Shown one piece after another: positions 49,574-57,524 of a DNA stretch of 64,000 nt (position 1 is its first letter; each line of letters begins with the position of its first letter). The notes under the pieces were generated by a model. The model made no database searches, had not been told where the DNA came from, and saw only the letters and a program-made list of their open reading frames with translations. The stretch is from assembly GCF_026342015.1 (NCBI RefSeq), contig NZ_JAPENL010000001.1, forward strand, positions 2,480,001 to 2,544,000, read 5' to 3'. This DNA is from Micromonospora lupini (GTDB taxonomy: Bacteria > Actinomycetota > Actinomycetes > Mycobacteriales > Micromonosporaceae). The translations under genes were made by a program, and so were the position numbers.

Positions 49574-49661
49574 GATTTCTCCTGGTGCGTGGACTGGTTT
49601 CTCCTGGTGCGTGGACTGGTTTCTCCTGGTGCGTGGACTGGTTTCTCCTGGTGCGTGGACT
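49574..49661. repeat. 22-bp tandem repeat, four copies
   Basis: Four consecutive 22-bp units at 49574, 49596, 49618 and 49640 (unit core TTTCTCCTGGTGCGTGGACT); only the first two bases of the first unit differ. It lies between the chitinase promoter and the peroxidase start. There are no spacers, so it is not a CRISPR. The 22-bp period is about two helical turns. Confidence 0.85.
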
Positions 49662-49724
49662 GCGCCCTGGTCGAGCCGGCGGCAGGCCGTCGGAGCTCCC
49701 GGGCCTGCGCGTAGCCTCGGGCCC

Positions 49725-50213
49725 ATGACCGTCTTCGACATCCCGATCGACGCCCTCAGCGGCGGGCCCGCCGACCTCGCCCAGTACCGGGGCCGGGCGC
49801 TGCTGGTGGTCAACGTCGCCTCCCGCTGCGGCCTCACCCCGCAGTACGCCGGCCTCCAGACCCTCGCCGACACCTACGCCGAGCGTGGCCTGGTGGTGCT
49901 GGGCGTGCCGTGCAACCAGTTCGCCGGGCAGGAGCCGGGCACCGCCGCCGAAATCAACGACTTCTGCCAGGTCAACTACGGGGTGACCTTCCCGCTGACC
50001 GAGAAGGTCGACGTGAACGGGCCGGACCGGCACCCGCTCTACTCCGCACTGGTGGACACCCCGGACGCCGACGGGCACACCGGCGACATCCGCTGGAACT
50101 TCGAGAAGTTCCTGGTGGCCCCGGACGGCACTGTCGCGGCCCGCTTCGCCCCCACGGTCGAGCCCGACGACCTCCGCACAGCGATCGAGAAAACCCTCCC
50201 CACCCCCGCCTGA
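49725..50213 (+). CDS. Glutathione peroxidase-family thiol peroxidase
   Basis: 162 residues. Family motifs: VNVASRCGLTPQY with the peroxidatic Cys, VPCNQFAGQEPG, and RWNFEKFLV. Cys rather than Sec is used, so it probably works with thioredoxin or mycothiol to reduce peroxides. ATG 49725; the longer open frame comes from the 22-bp repeats. Confidence 0.92.
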   Translation: MTVFDIPIDALSGGPADLAQYRGRALLVVNVASRCGLTPQYAGLQTLADTYAERGLVVLGVPCNQFAGQEPGTAAEINDFCQVNYGVTFPLTEKVDVNGPDRHPLYSALVDTPDADGHTGDIRWNFEKFLVAPDGTVAARFAPTVEPDDLRTAIEKTLPTPA

Positions 50214-50222
50214 GGCAGCCGC

Positions 50223-50278
50223 TGATCAAGAGGTCTGCGTCACGGATGAGCCTCCACCTGACGCAAACCTCTTGATCA
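50223..50278. terminator. 20-bp inverted repeat after the peroxidase gene
   Basis: Arms at 50223-50242 and 50259-50278 (TGATCAAGAGGTCTGCGTCA and its near complement) differ at one wobble position; 16-base loop. It begins seven bases after the stop, so it is a probable terminator. Similar in design to those at 41074 and 53554. Confidence 0.7.
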
Positions 50279-50470
50279 CCAGGTGGGAGGCCGGCACGGC
50301 GGCCCACCGGAGGGGTGGAACGTCCCCGCAGGACCGGTCGACGGCACGCCTGAGCAGTACGTTGTGCACGACCCGCTCGTGGCGTGGCCGGGCGTTCGGC
50401 GACGGGCCACCGGAATAACCCACCATGCCGGTCGGGAATGCGTCGTGGGTGGACGAAGTTGGGAAGAAGC

Positions 50471-51145
50471 ATGACAACTGTGGGACTGATCGGCAGCGGC
50501 AACATCGGCGGCACCCTGGCCCGGCTGGCGGTGGCCGCCGGCTACGACGTGGTGCTGAGCAACTCGCGCGGGCCGGAGACGCTCACCGACCTGGTCGACG
50601 AGCTGGGCGAGCGGGCCAGCGCCAGCACGGCGCAGGAGGCGGCGCAGGTCGGTGACCTGGTGGTGGTCAGCGTGCCGCTCAAGGCGTACCGGGCGGTGCC
50701 CGCACAGCCGCTGGCCGGCAAGATCGTCATCGACACCGACAACTACTACCCGGAGCGCGACGGCGTCTTCCCGGAGCTGGACGCCGACGAGATCACCAGC
50801 AGCGAGCTGCTCCAGCAGCACCTGCCGACCTCGCGGGTGGTCAAGGTCTTCAACAACATCTACTTCAAGGCCCTGGCCGCGCTCCCCCGGCCGGCCGGGG
50901 CGGCCGACCGCAGCGCCCTCGCGATCGCCGGTGACGACACCGCCGCGAAGGCCGAGGTGACCGCCTTCCTGGACCGGATCGGCTACGACGTGGTGGACGC
51001 CGGATCGCTTGCCGAGGGGTGGCGCTACCAGCCGGACACCCCGGCGTACGGCACGATCTACTCCGCCGACGGGACGGACTGGGAGACGCCGGTCCCGGGC
51101 GACGCCGAGAAGCTGCGCGCCGCCCTGGCCGCCGCCACCCGCTGA
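50471..51145 (+). CDS. F420-dependent NADP reductase-type oxidoreductase
   Basis: 224 residues. Rossmann motif VGLIGSGNIGGTLARLA at the N-terminus and VVLSNSRGPETL, typical of the NADPH:F420 reductase/NADP-binding family. FNNIYFKALA near 130 is a family region. Whether it uses F420 is not shown by the sequence. ATG 50471 is preceded by GGGAAGAA. Confidence 0.85.
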   Translation: MTTVGLIGSGNIGGTLARLAVAAGYDVVLSNSRGPETLTDLVDELGERASASTAQEAAQVGDLVVVSVPLKAYRAVPAQPLAGKIVIDTDNYYPERDGVFPELDADEITSSELLQQHLPTSRVVKVFNNIYFKALAALPRPAGAADRSALAIAGDDTAAKAEVTAFLDRIGYDVVDAGSLAEGWRYQPDTPAYGTIYSADGTDWETPVPGDAEKLRAALAAATR

Positions 51146-51172
51146 CCACCGCCGCCGCCCTGAGACGACCGC

Positions 51173-52774
51173 CTACCGGGTGGCCGTCTCCAGGGCGGCG
51201 GCGAGCTCGTCGTCGTAGCTGGCGACGGGCTGGCCGTCCGCGTCGTACGCGATCAGTCGGCCGTGCGCCATGCTCGCCGACCGGAACGAGAACGTCCGCG
51301 TACCGGGGTAGGCCGCCAGCAGGGGAATGTCGCGGGGCGCTCCGCCCGGGGCGGAGTAGTACGCCAGCCGGGCCACCCGCGCGGAGACCACGCCGTTGAC
51401 CCGTACCTTCGTCTTCTCCGCGCGGGTGCCGAAGGTGACCGGCGCGGCGGTGGCGTAGGCGGCGCACTCGGCCGGGCCCCGGCAGACGAAGAAATACCGC
51501 GGATTGACGACGTCGTCGAGGGTGTACGCCTTGAACGTCGGATCGGCTCCGGCGGGCAGGGGTTGCACGGCGAAGAAGGCGAGAGCCACCGTGGCCGTGA
51601 CGCCCACCCGCAACCAGGCCCGGCCGGCCGCCGGTCGCCTGTTGCTCCGGGCGGTCGCGACCGCGACACCGCCGAAGCCGGTCAGGCACAGCAGGCACAC
51701 GCCGACGGCACGGGCGTTCTCGAACAGGAACTGCACGCCCGGCCGTGTCGACACCGGGCCGAGGACCGCGCCCAGCGAGACGACCATGGCGGCGAGCAGC
51801 GCCGCGCCCGCCACCCGCTGGGTGATGCCGGACGCGCCGACCAGCAGCATCGCGGCGAGCACCGGCCACACCTGGTGGTGGGTCCAGGACACCGGGGACG
51901 CGGCGACAGTGCCGCAGCCGACGAGCACCGCGGCGTGCCCGGGGCGGCCATGCGTGGCCAACTGCCGGGCGCGCAGCAGCGCCGCCCCGCAGATCACCGC
52001 CACCAGAGCGGCCCAGAGCACCGGCAGCGTCGCCTCGTCGACTCCGATGCGCAACAGCATCCCGTGCACCGACTGGTTGCCCAGCGAGGCGAGGTTGCCG
52101 ATCCGCGAGGTCTGCCGGACCGCCTCGGTCCAGTAGGTCCAGCTCTCGTCGGGCAGCACGACCGCCGCCAGTCCGGCGCAGGCCACGAACGTCGCCACCG
52201 CGCGGCCTGCGTCGCGGTAACGACCGGTGGCGAGGAAGTACGCGACGAAGAGCAACGGGGTCAGCTTGATCGCCGCAGCCACCCCGACCAGCACCCCGCG
52301 CATCCGGGGTGGAACGACATCCATCCCGTCCAGCAGGGCCAGCAGCACGATGAAGATGCTGACCTGGCCGAAACGCAGGTTGCTCTGCACCGGCGCCGAG
52401 AGCATCAGCACCAGGGCGGCCACCGCGACGACAAGCGGACGGTGCGACAGTCGGATGGTCAGCGCGACGCCGACCAGGCCCGCGATGGCGACGACCGCCG
52501 CGCACGTCGCCACCAGCCAGACGCCCTGGAGCACACCCTCGCTGACGGCCGTGATCGGGCCCAGCACCAGGGCGGCGAACGGCGGATAGGTGAACGGTCC
52601 GCCGTTTCGGGCGCGGTACTCGTACAGCGGCCGGCCGGCGTGCAGATCGGACAGTGCGCCGTAGTAGATGTGCAGGTCGGAGAGCCGGTCGTGACGCGTC
52701 AGCACGAGCACACCGGACACCAGCGCGACGACGACGAACGCCGCCCACGCCAGCGCCACCCGCCGATCCCGCAT
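51173..52774 (-). CDS. GT87-type integral membrane glycosyltransferase (DUF2029)
   Basis: 533 residues with about ten membrane helices. The GT-C-type acidic motif appears in the first loop (RLSDLHIYYGAL, SDLHAGRPLYEYRARNGGPFTYPPFAALV in part). Related enzymes use polyprenyl-phosphate mannose to extend mannans or phosphatidylinositol mannosides. The C-terminal 150 residues form an unusual extracellular-looking domain. Acceptor unknown. Confidence 0.8.
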   Translation of the reverse strand: MRDRRVALAWAAFVVVALVSGVLVLTRHDRLSDLHIYYGALSDLHAGRPLYEYRARNGGPFTYPPFAALVLGPITAVSEGVLQGVWLVATCAAVVAIAGLVGVALTIRLSHRPLVVAVAALVLMLSAPVQSNLRFGQVSIFIVLLALLDGMDVVPPRMRGVLVGVAAAIKLTPLLFVAYFLATGRYRDAGRAVATFVACAGLAAVVLPDESWTYWTEAVRQTSRIGNLASLGNQSVHGMLLRIGVDEATLPVLWAALVAVICGAALLRARQLATHGRPGHAAVLVGCGTVAASPVSWTHHQVWPVLAAMLLVGASGITQRVAGAALLAAMVVSLGAVLGPVSTRPGVQFLFENARAVGVCLLCLTGFGGVAVATARSNRRPAAGRAWLRVGVTATVALAFFAVQPLPAGADPTFKAYTLDDVVNPRYFFVCRGPAECAAYATAAPVTFGTRAEKTKVRVNGVVSARVARLAYYSAPGGAPRDIPLLAAYPGTRTFSFRSASMAHGRLIAYDADGQPVASYDDELAAALETATR

Positions 52775-52862
52775 CGACCGAGGATAAGGGTGTACGACGG
52801 GTCACGTCTGCCCTCGGAAGAACGGGGACCGCGCGCCGGGCAAGCGTCCATAGCATCGGTGG

Positions 52863-53534
52863 ATGGGAGCGACGAGCACACCGGCGTACGACGCCCACGC
52901 GGACTGGTACGAGGGCTTCATCTCCGGCGGCGGCGACTATCTCCGACGGGTGCACGCGACAGTGGCGGACCTGCTCGGCGCGGGGGTGGGCCGCTGCCTC
53001 GACATCTGCTGCGGCACCGGCGCGCACGCGTCCGTGCCTGGTGGCCTGGGCTGGACGCCGGTGGGCGTCGACCTGTCCGGCGGGCAGTTGCGGCACGCGC
53101 GCGGGCGACTGCCGGTGGCCCGGGGGGACGCGAGCGCCCTGCCGATCGCCGACTCGTCGGTGCCGGCCGCGATGTGCGTCCTGTCCAGCACCGACGTGCC
53201 CGACTACCCGGCCGTGCTGCGTGAGGTCGGCCGGGTGCTGCGCCCGGGCGGGCGGTTCGTGCACGTGGGCGTGCACCCCTGCTTCGTGGGCGCGTTCGCC
53301 GACTGGGGTCGGCACCCGAGCGTCGTCGTCGACGAGCGCTACGCCGACCGGTCACGCAGCTTCGACAGCTGGAACACCGACGGCGTCCGGGTTCGGGTCG
53401 GCGCGTGGCACCTTCCGCTGGCCGACCTGCTCAACGCGACAGTGGCCGCCGGCCTTCGACAGGTCCGGTTCGTCGAGGCTGGCTCGGGTGGCGTGCCGGA
53501 CCTGTTCGGCTTCCTCGCCGAACGCCGCCGGTAA
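52863..53534 (+). CDS. Class I SAM-dependent methyltransferase
   Basis: 223 residues. Motif I is CLDICCGTGAHASVPGGLGW and motif III VLREVGRVLRPGGRFVHVG, so a standard Methyltransf_11-type enzyme. Substrate unknown. ATG 52863, divergent from the GT87 gene 88 bases away. Confidence 0.85.
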   Translation: MGATSTPAYDAHADWYEGFISGGGDYLRRVHATVADLLGAGVGRCLDICCGTGAHASVPGGLGWTPVGVDLSGGQLRHARGRLPVARGDASALPIADSSVPAAMCVLSSTDVPDYPAVLREVGRVLRPGGRFVHVGVHPCFVGAFADWGRHPSVVVDERYADRSRSFDSWNTDGVRVRVGAWHLPLADLLNATVAAGLRQVRFVEAGSGGVPDLFGFLAERRR

Positions 53535-53553
53535 CGCCCGCCGGGAGCATCAG

Positions 53554-53627
53554 GATCTGCGCAACGTCGGGGAAGTTGCTGTCTCGACTCGCGCTGAGGC
53601 AGCAACTTCCCCGATGTTGTGTGGATC
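53554..53627. terminator. Long imperfect inverted repeat after the methyltransferase gene
   Basis: A 19-bp core (AACGTCGGGGAAGTTGCTG at 53563-53581, complement at 53600-53618, one wobble mismatch) extends to about 28 bp with transition-type mismatches, ending in GATC on both sides. Probable terminator. Confidence 0.65.
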
Positions 53628-53630
53628 TTG

Positions 53631-53735
53631 GGCGCGGCGCGGGGCGGCGCGGCGCGGCGCGGCGCGGGGCGGCGCGGCGCGGGGCGGCGCGGGGCGGCGC
53701 GGCGCGGGGCGGCGCGGGGCGGCGCGGCGCGGCGC
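53631..53735. repeat. 21-unit pentanucleotide array (GGCGC with GGGGC variants)
   Basis: 105 bp made only of the 5-mers GGCGC (15 copies) and GGGGC (6 copies), in phase throughout. Alternating GC steps favour Z-form DNA, and the GGGG runs may allow imperfect G-quadruplexes. The length is likely to vary between strains through slippage. Confidence 0.9.
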
Positions 53736-53765
53736 GGAGAAACTTCGCGCGTACAACTTGCGTTG

Positions 53766-53785
53766 GAGTCCCACACACGGGACTC
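53766..53785. promoter_or_regulatory. Palindrome GAGTCCC-N6-GGGACTC ahead of the DUF4397 gene
   Basis: 7-bp arms at 53766-53772 and 53779-53785, about 50 bases before the start codon. It fits an operator, but no known regulator is recognised. Confidence 0.4.
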
Positions 53786-53833
53786 TTTCCGTGGGTTGCC
53801 GCCCGCTCACCGAACGTGCCTTCCGGAGGCGAC

Positions 53834-54691
53834 ATGCACACGCTTCGTACCGCGTCCCACCGGCTGCTTGCCGGGGCTGGCGCGCTCCTGCTCGGCACCG
53901 CCCTCGCCGCCGCTGCCACCGCGGCCCCGGCCGGCGCCGACACTGTCGGATACGTCCGGCTCGCCCACCTCTCCCCCGACACCCCGGCCGTCGATGTCTA
54001 CCTGGCCGCCCCCGACGCCGCGAAGCCGAAGGTGTTCCCGGGTGTCGGCTACGGCGTGGTCTCCGACTACCTCAAGTTGCCCCCGGGCCGCTACGCGGTG
54101 GCCATGCGCGAGGCCGGCACCCCCTCCAGCGACCCGCCGGTGCTCACCACCGAGGTCGCGGTGGTCAGCGGCCGCGCGTACACGGTGGCCGGTGTGGGCC
54201 GGCACGCCGACCTGGGGCTGCGGGTCCTGACCGACGATCTGAGCGCCCCCGCGCAGGGCCGGGCCAAGGTGCGCGTCGTGCAGGCGTCGGTGCGGACGCC
54301 CGTCCTCGACGTGGCTGCCGCCAACGGTCCGACCATCGCCGACGGCGTGCAGTTCGCCACCACCACCGACTACCAGCAGGTCGAGCCGGGCGCCTGGCGG
54401 CTGCGACTGACCGGCGCGGGCGGCCCGAGCACCGACGCCGAGGTGCGGCTCACCGGCGGCGCGGTCTACTCGTTGCTGGTGCTCGACGGCAAGCAGGGCG
54501 GGCTCACCGCCGAGCTGCGCCGCGACGCCGAGGGCGGCACCGTCGTACCGGCCGGTGGGGTGGACACCGGCGCGGGCGGCACGTCCGATGCCGGGTTCGG
54601 CGCGTACCCCCTGGTGGCCGGCGGGTTGGCCGCGGCGGCCGGCGCGGCGAGCCTGCTCCTGTGGCGCCGGCGGCGGCGCACCACCTGGTGA
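53834..54691 (+). CDS. DUF4397 surface protein, probable sortase substrate
   Basis: 285 residues. Signal peptide (HRLLAGAGALLLGTALAAAA), a DUF4397 region (YVRLAHLSPDTPAVDVYLA, then a second half VRVVQASVRTPVLDVAAANG), a Gly-rich stretch with PAGGVDTGAGG, a membrane helix and the tail RRRRRTTW. This is the layout of a wall-anchored protein without a classic LPxTG. ATG 53834 has GGAGG five bases ahead. The stop overlaps the sortase start as GTGA. Confidence 0.82.
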   Translation: MHTLRTASHRLLAGAGALLLGTALAAAATAAPAGADTVGYVRLAHLSPDTPAVDVYLAAPDAAKPKVFPGVGYGVVSDYLKLPPGRYAVAMREAGTPSSDPPVLTTEVAVVSGRAYTVAGVGRHADLGLRVLTDDLSAPAQGRAKVRVVQASVRTPVLDVAAANGPTIADGVQFATTTDYQQVEPGAWRLRLTGAGGPSTDAEVRLTGGAVYSLLVLDGKQGGLTAELRRDAEGGTVVPAGGVDTGAGGTSDAGFGAYPLVAGGLAAAAGAASLLLWRRRRRTTW

Positions 54692-55332
54692 GCATCGGGC
54701 CCGCCGCCGCGATCCGACGGCACCGCGACCGCCGGGCACCGCTGGCGGCGCTTGTCGCGGCCGGCGCTGCGGTTTGCCTGGCCGCCGGGACCGGGGTCGG
54801 GTTGGCCACCACCGGCCCGCCGCCGCCTGCCGCGAGCTGGCACCCCGGCTGTGCCGACGGCTGTCCGTCCGTGGCCGCGCCGCCGCGGCCGGCGGGTCCA
54901 CCCACTCGGGTACGCGTGCCGCGCATCGGCGTCGACTCGGGGCTCACGGTGTTGGGCCTCGACCGTGCGGGCGCGCTCGTCCCGCCTACCGCCTTCGACA
55001 CCGCCGGCTGGTACGGCGGCGGTCCGGCGCCCGGCGACACCGGCCCGGCGGTGCTGGCCGGGCACCTGGACTCGCGGCGCGGCCCGGCGGTCTTCGCCCG
55101 GCTCGGTGAGCTGCGTCCGGGTGACCAGGTCGAGGTGTGGCGCGGCGAGCGGCGGCTGTCGTTCCGGGTGACCGGGTCGCTGCGTACCCGCAAGGACCGC
55201 TTCCCGACGGCAGTGGTCTACGGCCCGACGCCCGGTCCGGAGCTGCGTCTCGTCACCTGCGGGGGCGATTTCGACAGGCAGCGCGGCCACTACCGGGACA
55301 ACGTGGTGGTCTTCGCGGTCGCCGACGGCTGA
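54688..55332 (+). CDS. Class F sortase
   Basis: 214 residues: N-terminal membrane anchor (LAALVAAGAAVCLAAGTGVG), a Pro-rich linker and a sortase domain. Catalytic residues are His126 (LAGHLDS), Cys191 (LVTCGG) and Arg203 (HYRDNVV). GTG start inside the DUF4397 stop codon, so the two are co-translated; the neighbour is the obvious candidate substrate. Confidence 0.88.
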   Translation: MSIGPAAAIRRHRDRRAPLAALVAAGAAVCLAAGTGVGLATTGPPPPAASWHPGCADGCPSVAAPPRPAGPPTRVRVPRIGVDSGLTVLGLDRAGALVPPTAFDTAGWYGGGPAPGDTGPAVLAGHLDSRRGPAVFARLGELRPGDQVEVWRGERRLSFRVTGSLRTRKDRFPTAVVYGPTPGPELRLVTCGGDFDRQRGHYRDNVVVFAVADG

Positions 55333-55422
55333 CCAACTCGGCTTCCGGGAAGTCGGGGTGTCCGGCTCGATCGGATGCCCCGGATTCCCGGATCCCGAGT
55401 CGATCACCGCCCGTCGGTAGTC

Positions 55423-55466
55423 GGCGTCAGATCGGGCGGCGGCCGGCGTCAGATCGGGCGGCGGCC
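55423..55466. repeat. Tandem 22-bp duplication at the end of the DUF2203 gene
   Basis: Positions 55423-55444 and 55445-55466 are identical. The second copy contains the last codons and stop of the DUF2203 gene; the first lies just beyond it. A recent small duplication that leaves the protein unchanged. Confidence 0.75.
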
Positions 55467-55817
55467 GGCGAAGCCGCACTCGGCGCGGTGGTACCAGCGC
55501 ACGTCGGAGTCGCCCTCCAGCCAGCACCAGAGCACCGCGCGGCCGGCTCGCTCGCCGGGGAAGTCGAGCAGCACCGGCGCGATGCCCTTGACCTGGATCT
55601 CGTGCTGGTGCAGCTCCTCGACGACGCCGTGCAGCCGAGCCTCCAGCCCCTTCACCTCGGCCAGCCCACCGAGCGCGCTGACGCCGTGGTCGGCCAGGTC
55701 GACGCGCAGCTCGGCGAGGTCGGCGCGGAGCCGGATCAGCTCGTCGACACGCGGCTGCAGGGTGGCCACCAGGTGCCGGGCCTGAGCGAGTGTGAACACG
55801 CCGCCAGTATGCGCCAC
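55449..55817 (-). CDS. DUF2203 family protein
   Basis: 122 residues. VFTLAQARHLVATLQPRVDEL at the N-terminus, a helical middle, and VLLDFPGERAGRAVLWCWLEG with a C-terminal RWYHRAECGFAGR, all typical of DUF2203. Function unknown. GTG at 55817 gives the full frame; GTG at 55799 is an equally likely start. Confidence 0.85.
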   Translation of the reverse strand: MAHTGGVFTLAQARHLVATLQPRVDELIRLRADLAELRVDLADHGVSALGGLAEVKGLEARLHGVVEELHQHEIQVKGIAPVLLDFPGERAGRAVLWCWLEGDSDVRWYHRAECGFAGRRPI

Positions 55818-55878
55818 GTGCCTCGCGAGCGGGGCACCCCCGAGGTCTCCCTGAGCCGAATCAAGCTGCGCGAGCCGA

Positions 55879-56367
55879 TTAGTAGGTGTCCCCCCAGTAC
55901 GGGTCGGTGCCGGAGTTCAGCAGCCCTTCCAAGTTCCGCAGACCCGTGGGAAAGATATTCAACTCCCGCAGATCCGCAACATCGCACCAGCGCATCCCCT
56001 GCTGCCCTTCGTCCGCGACATCGTCGGAGGCGAGGTAGTCGGCGTGCAGGTCCGATTGCAGGTCGGCAAGGAAATAGAACTCAATCTTGTGTTGGTCCCG
56101 ACCGCTATCTGCCAACTCGTGACGAGCGTGAACGTACTCCCGGACAAACAGGAGGCGACCTGGAACCACTTCCGCCCCCAACTCCTCCCGGCACTCCCTA
56201 ACCAACGCCTCGGCCAACGTCTCGCCAAACTGCTGCCGACCCCCGGGCAGCGAATACCAGACCCCCAGGCCCATCTTGCGGTCCAGGTATCGAAGGACGA
56301 GAACCTTGCTGCCGTTCAGGATGATGGCCTTCGCGGAGTTTTCGAGCAGACCTACAGCACGTGTCAT
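55879..56367 (-). CDS. Nudix hydrolase of the accessory cassette
   Basis: 162 residues. The Nudix box is complete: GGRQQFGETLAEALVRECRE followed by ELG, with all metal-binding Glu residues. The C-terminal part (QHKIEFYFLADL, MRWCDVADLRELNIFP) matches small Nudix enzymes of the ADP-ribose/MutT type. Substrate unknown; nucleotide sugars, ADP-ribose or prenyl diphosphates are all possible. Codons such as ACA, CGT, GTA, GAA and CTT are frequent, unlike the surrounding genes. ATGA overlap with the upstream gene. Confidence 0.87.
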   Translation of the reverse strand: MTRAVGLLENSAKAIILNGSKVLVLRYLDRKMGLGVWYSLPGGRQQFGETLAEALVRECREELGAEVVPGRLLFVREYVHARHELADSGRDQHKIEFYFLADLQSDLHADYLASDDVADEGQQGMRWCDVADLRELNIFPTGLRNLEGLLNSGTDPYWGDTY

Positions 56368-57524
56368 GCGGTCCCTCTCAATCCCGCCGCCTCGGCCATG
56401 TCCTGGAAGGTATGCGGGGGCGGGCTGTTGTGCCAGCCGTTAGCTGACAAGCGGTCGAGCAGCGCTCGCTTCAGATCAATGATCGCGGTGAGCGGCTCAC
56501 CGAACCGCTCGTCCATGGACTTCAGATCAAAAACGATCTCGTTCCACAGTGTGTCTGCCTCCCGGTAGCACTCCCGCATGATGCCACCCGACACGAGAGT
56601 CTCCAACAGGACCTCATGCACCTCCATCAGCTCGGGGTCGCCGGTGAGGGCTCGATTGAGCAGGCCGGCATCGCTCGTCCGACCGCCGATGATCGTCTGC
56701 GCGCGTGCCCACAGGCGACCGACCAGGGTACGTAGACCGGCCTCGATCGCCGGCTCGGCCAGTCCTCTCGCAATCGGGTAGCTGACAAGCCCGGTGACGG
56801 TGTCCTCGAACAGATCAGCCAACTCGTCCACCCGTTGGCGCAGCCGGCGCATCTTCGTGAGCACGTCGGCGAGCCCGTCTGGTGGGCGCTGCTCGGCATA
56901 GGCCAACAGCCCGAGGATTCCGGACGAATAGAAGCCGGAGCCCAGATGCCGCGACCGGCGGTCCGTCTGGTACCAGGAGACCAGGAGATCTCCGTCAGCG
57001 AGGGCATCCAATTCGAATCTACCCGCGTAGTTGTCGTGCATGGATTGCACGATCTCGGCCGTGACCTCTGCCATCGCCCCAAGAGCGCGGAGGCCGGCCG
57101 GAGTGCGGGCTGCCTCCTGAACCATCGTCAGCAGGCTCGTGACGGCGAAGCACATTGTCGAATTTACGTCAGCCAGCAGCAGCGTCGGATCTCGCAACGA
57201 GTAGGACGCCGAGAGGTCGAGATGGCGGTCCATGTTGTTGAGGATGAGCGTCTGCCCCAGGGCGTAGATCTTCACGAACTGGGTCAGGATCGCGGGCTCG
57301 ACCCCGAGTTGGGTCCCCACTGCCGCGGGCGGGAGCGTCTGCCGAAAAAGCAGCTCGGGATCGATGGCGTCCTGGTGCAGCAAGCTCATCTGAGGGAAGA
57401 GGTATTCAACGGTGCGGAGTTGACCGACTGCCGCGAGAATGGGTCCGCCGAACTCGCCGAGAAGCTCGACCGTCGTCCGGAAGTCGTACTCAACCGGGTC
57501 GGTGCCCGGCACGAAGCGTCTCAC
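56364..57524 (-). CDS. All-helical protein resembling a degenerate isoprenoid synthase
   Basis: 386 residues, not recognised by name. By eye it follows the trans-prenyltransferase layout. An Asp-rich-like NNMDRHLD near 97 follows a helix (FVKIYALGQTLIL) and a LLLADVNSTM region. Later come HLGSGFYSSGILGLLAYAEQ and RQRVDELADLFED where the second Asp-rich motif would be. Key Asp positions are partly changed, so it may bind rather than make an isoprenoid diphosphate. It overlaps both cassette neighbours by ATGA. Codon use is atypical for the genome. The fold call is tentative. Confidence 0.5.
   Translation of the reverse strand: MRRFVPGTDPVEYDFRTTVELLGEFGGPILAAVGQLRTVEYLFPQMSLLHQDAIDPELLFRQTLPPAAVGTQLGVEPAILTQFVKIYALGQTLILNNMDRHLDLSASYSLRDPTLLLADVNSTMCFAVTSLLTMVQEAARTPAGLRALGAMAEVTAEIVQSMHDNYAGRFELDALADGDLLVSWYQTDRRSRHLGSGFYSSGILGLLAYAEQRPPDGLADVLTKMRRLRQRVDELADLFEDTVTGLVSYPIARGLAEPAIEAGLRTLVGRLWARAQTIIGGRTSDAGLLNRALTGDPELMEVHEVLLETLVSGGIMRECYREADTLWNEIVFDLKSMDERFGEPLTAIIDLKRALLDRLSANGWHNSPPPHTFQDMAEAAGLRGTA

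Larger units (their letters stand above)
53535..53833. other. Repeat-rich intergenic region before the DUF4397 gene
   Basis: 299 bases: an inverted repeat (53554-53627), then a 105-bp GGCGC-type array (53631-53735), then the upstream region of the DUF4397 gene with a palindrome at 53766-53785. Open frames through the array, reading Arg-Gly-Ala repeats, are not believed to code. Confidence 0.6.

Noticed and set aside
49574..49661. CRISPR array
   Set aside because: The 22-bp units are directly adjacent with no spacers, and no cas genes are present.
53405..53833. Extended N-terminus of the DUF4397 gene through the GGCGC array
   Set aside because: The array would encode Arg-Gly-Ala repeats ahead of a perfect signal peptide; ATG 53834 has its own strong ribosome binding site.
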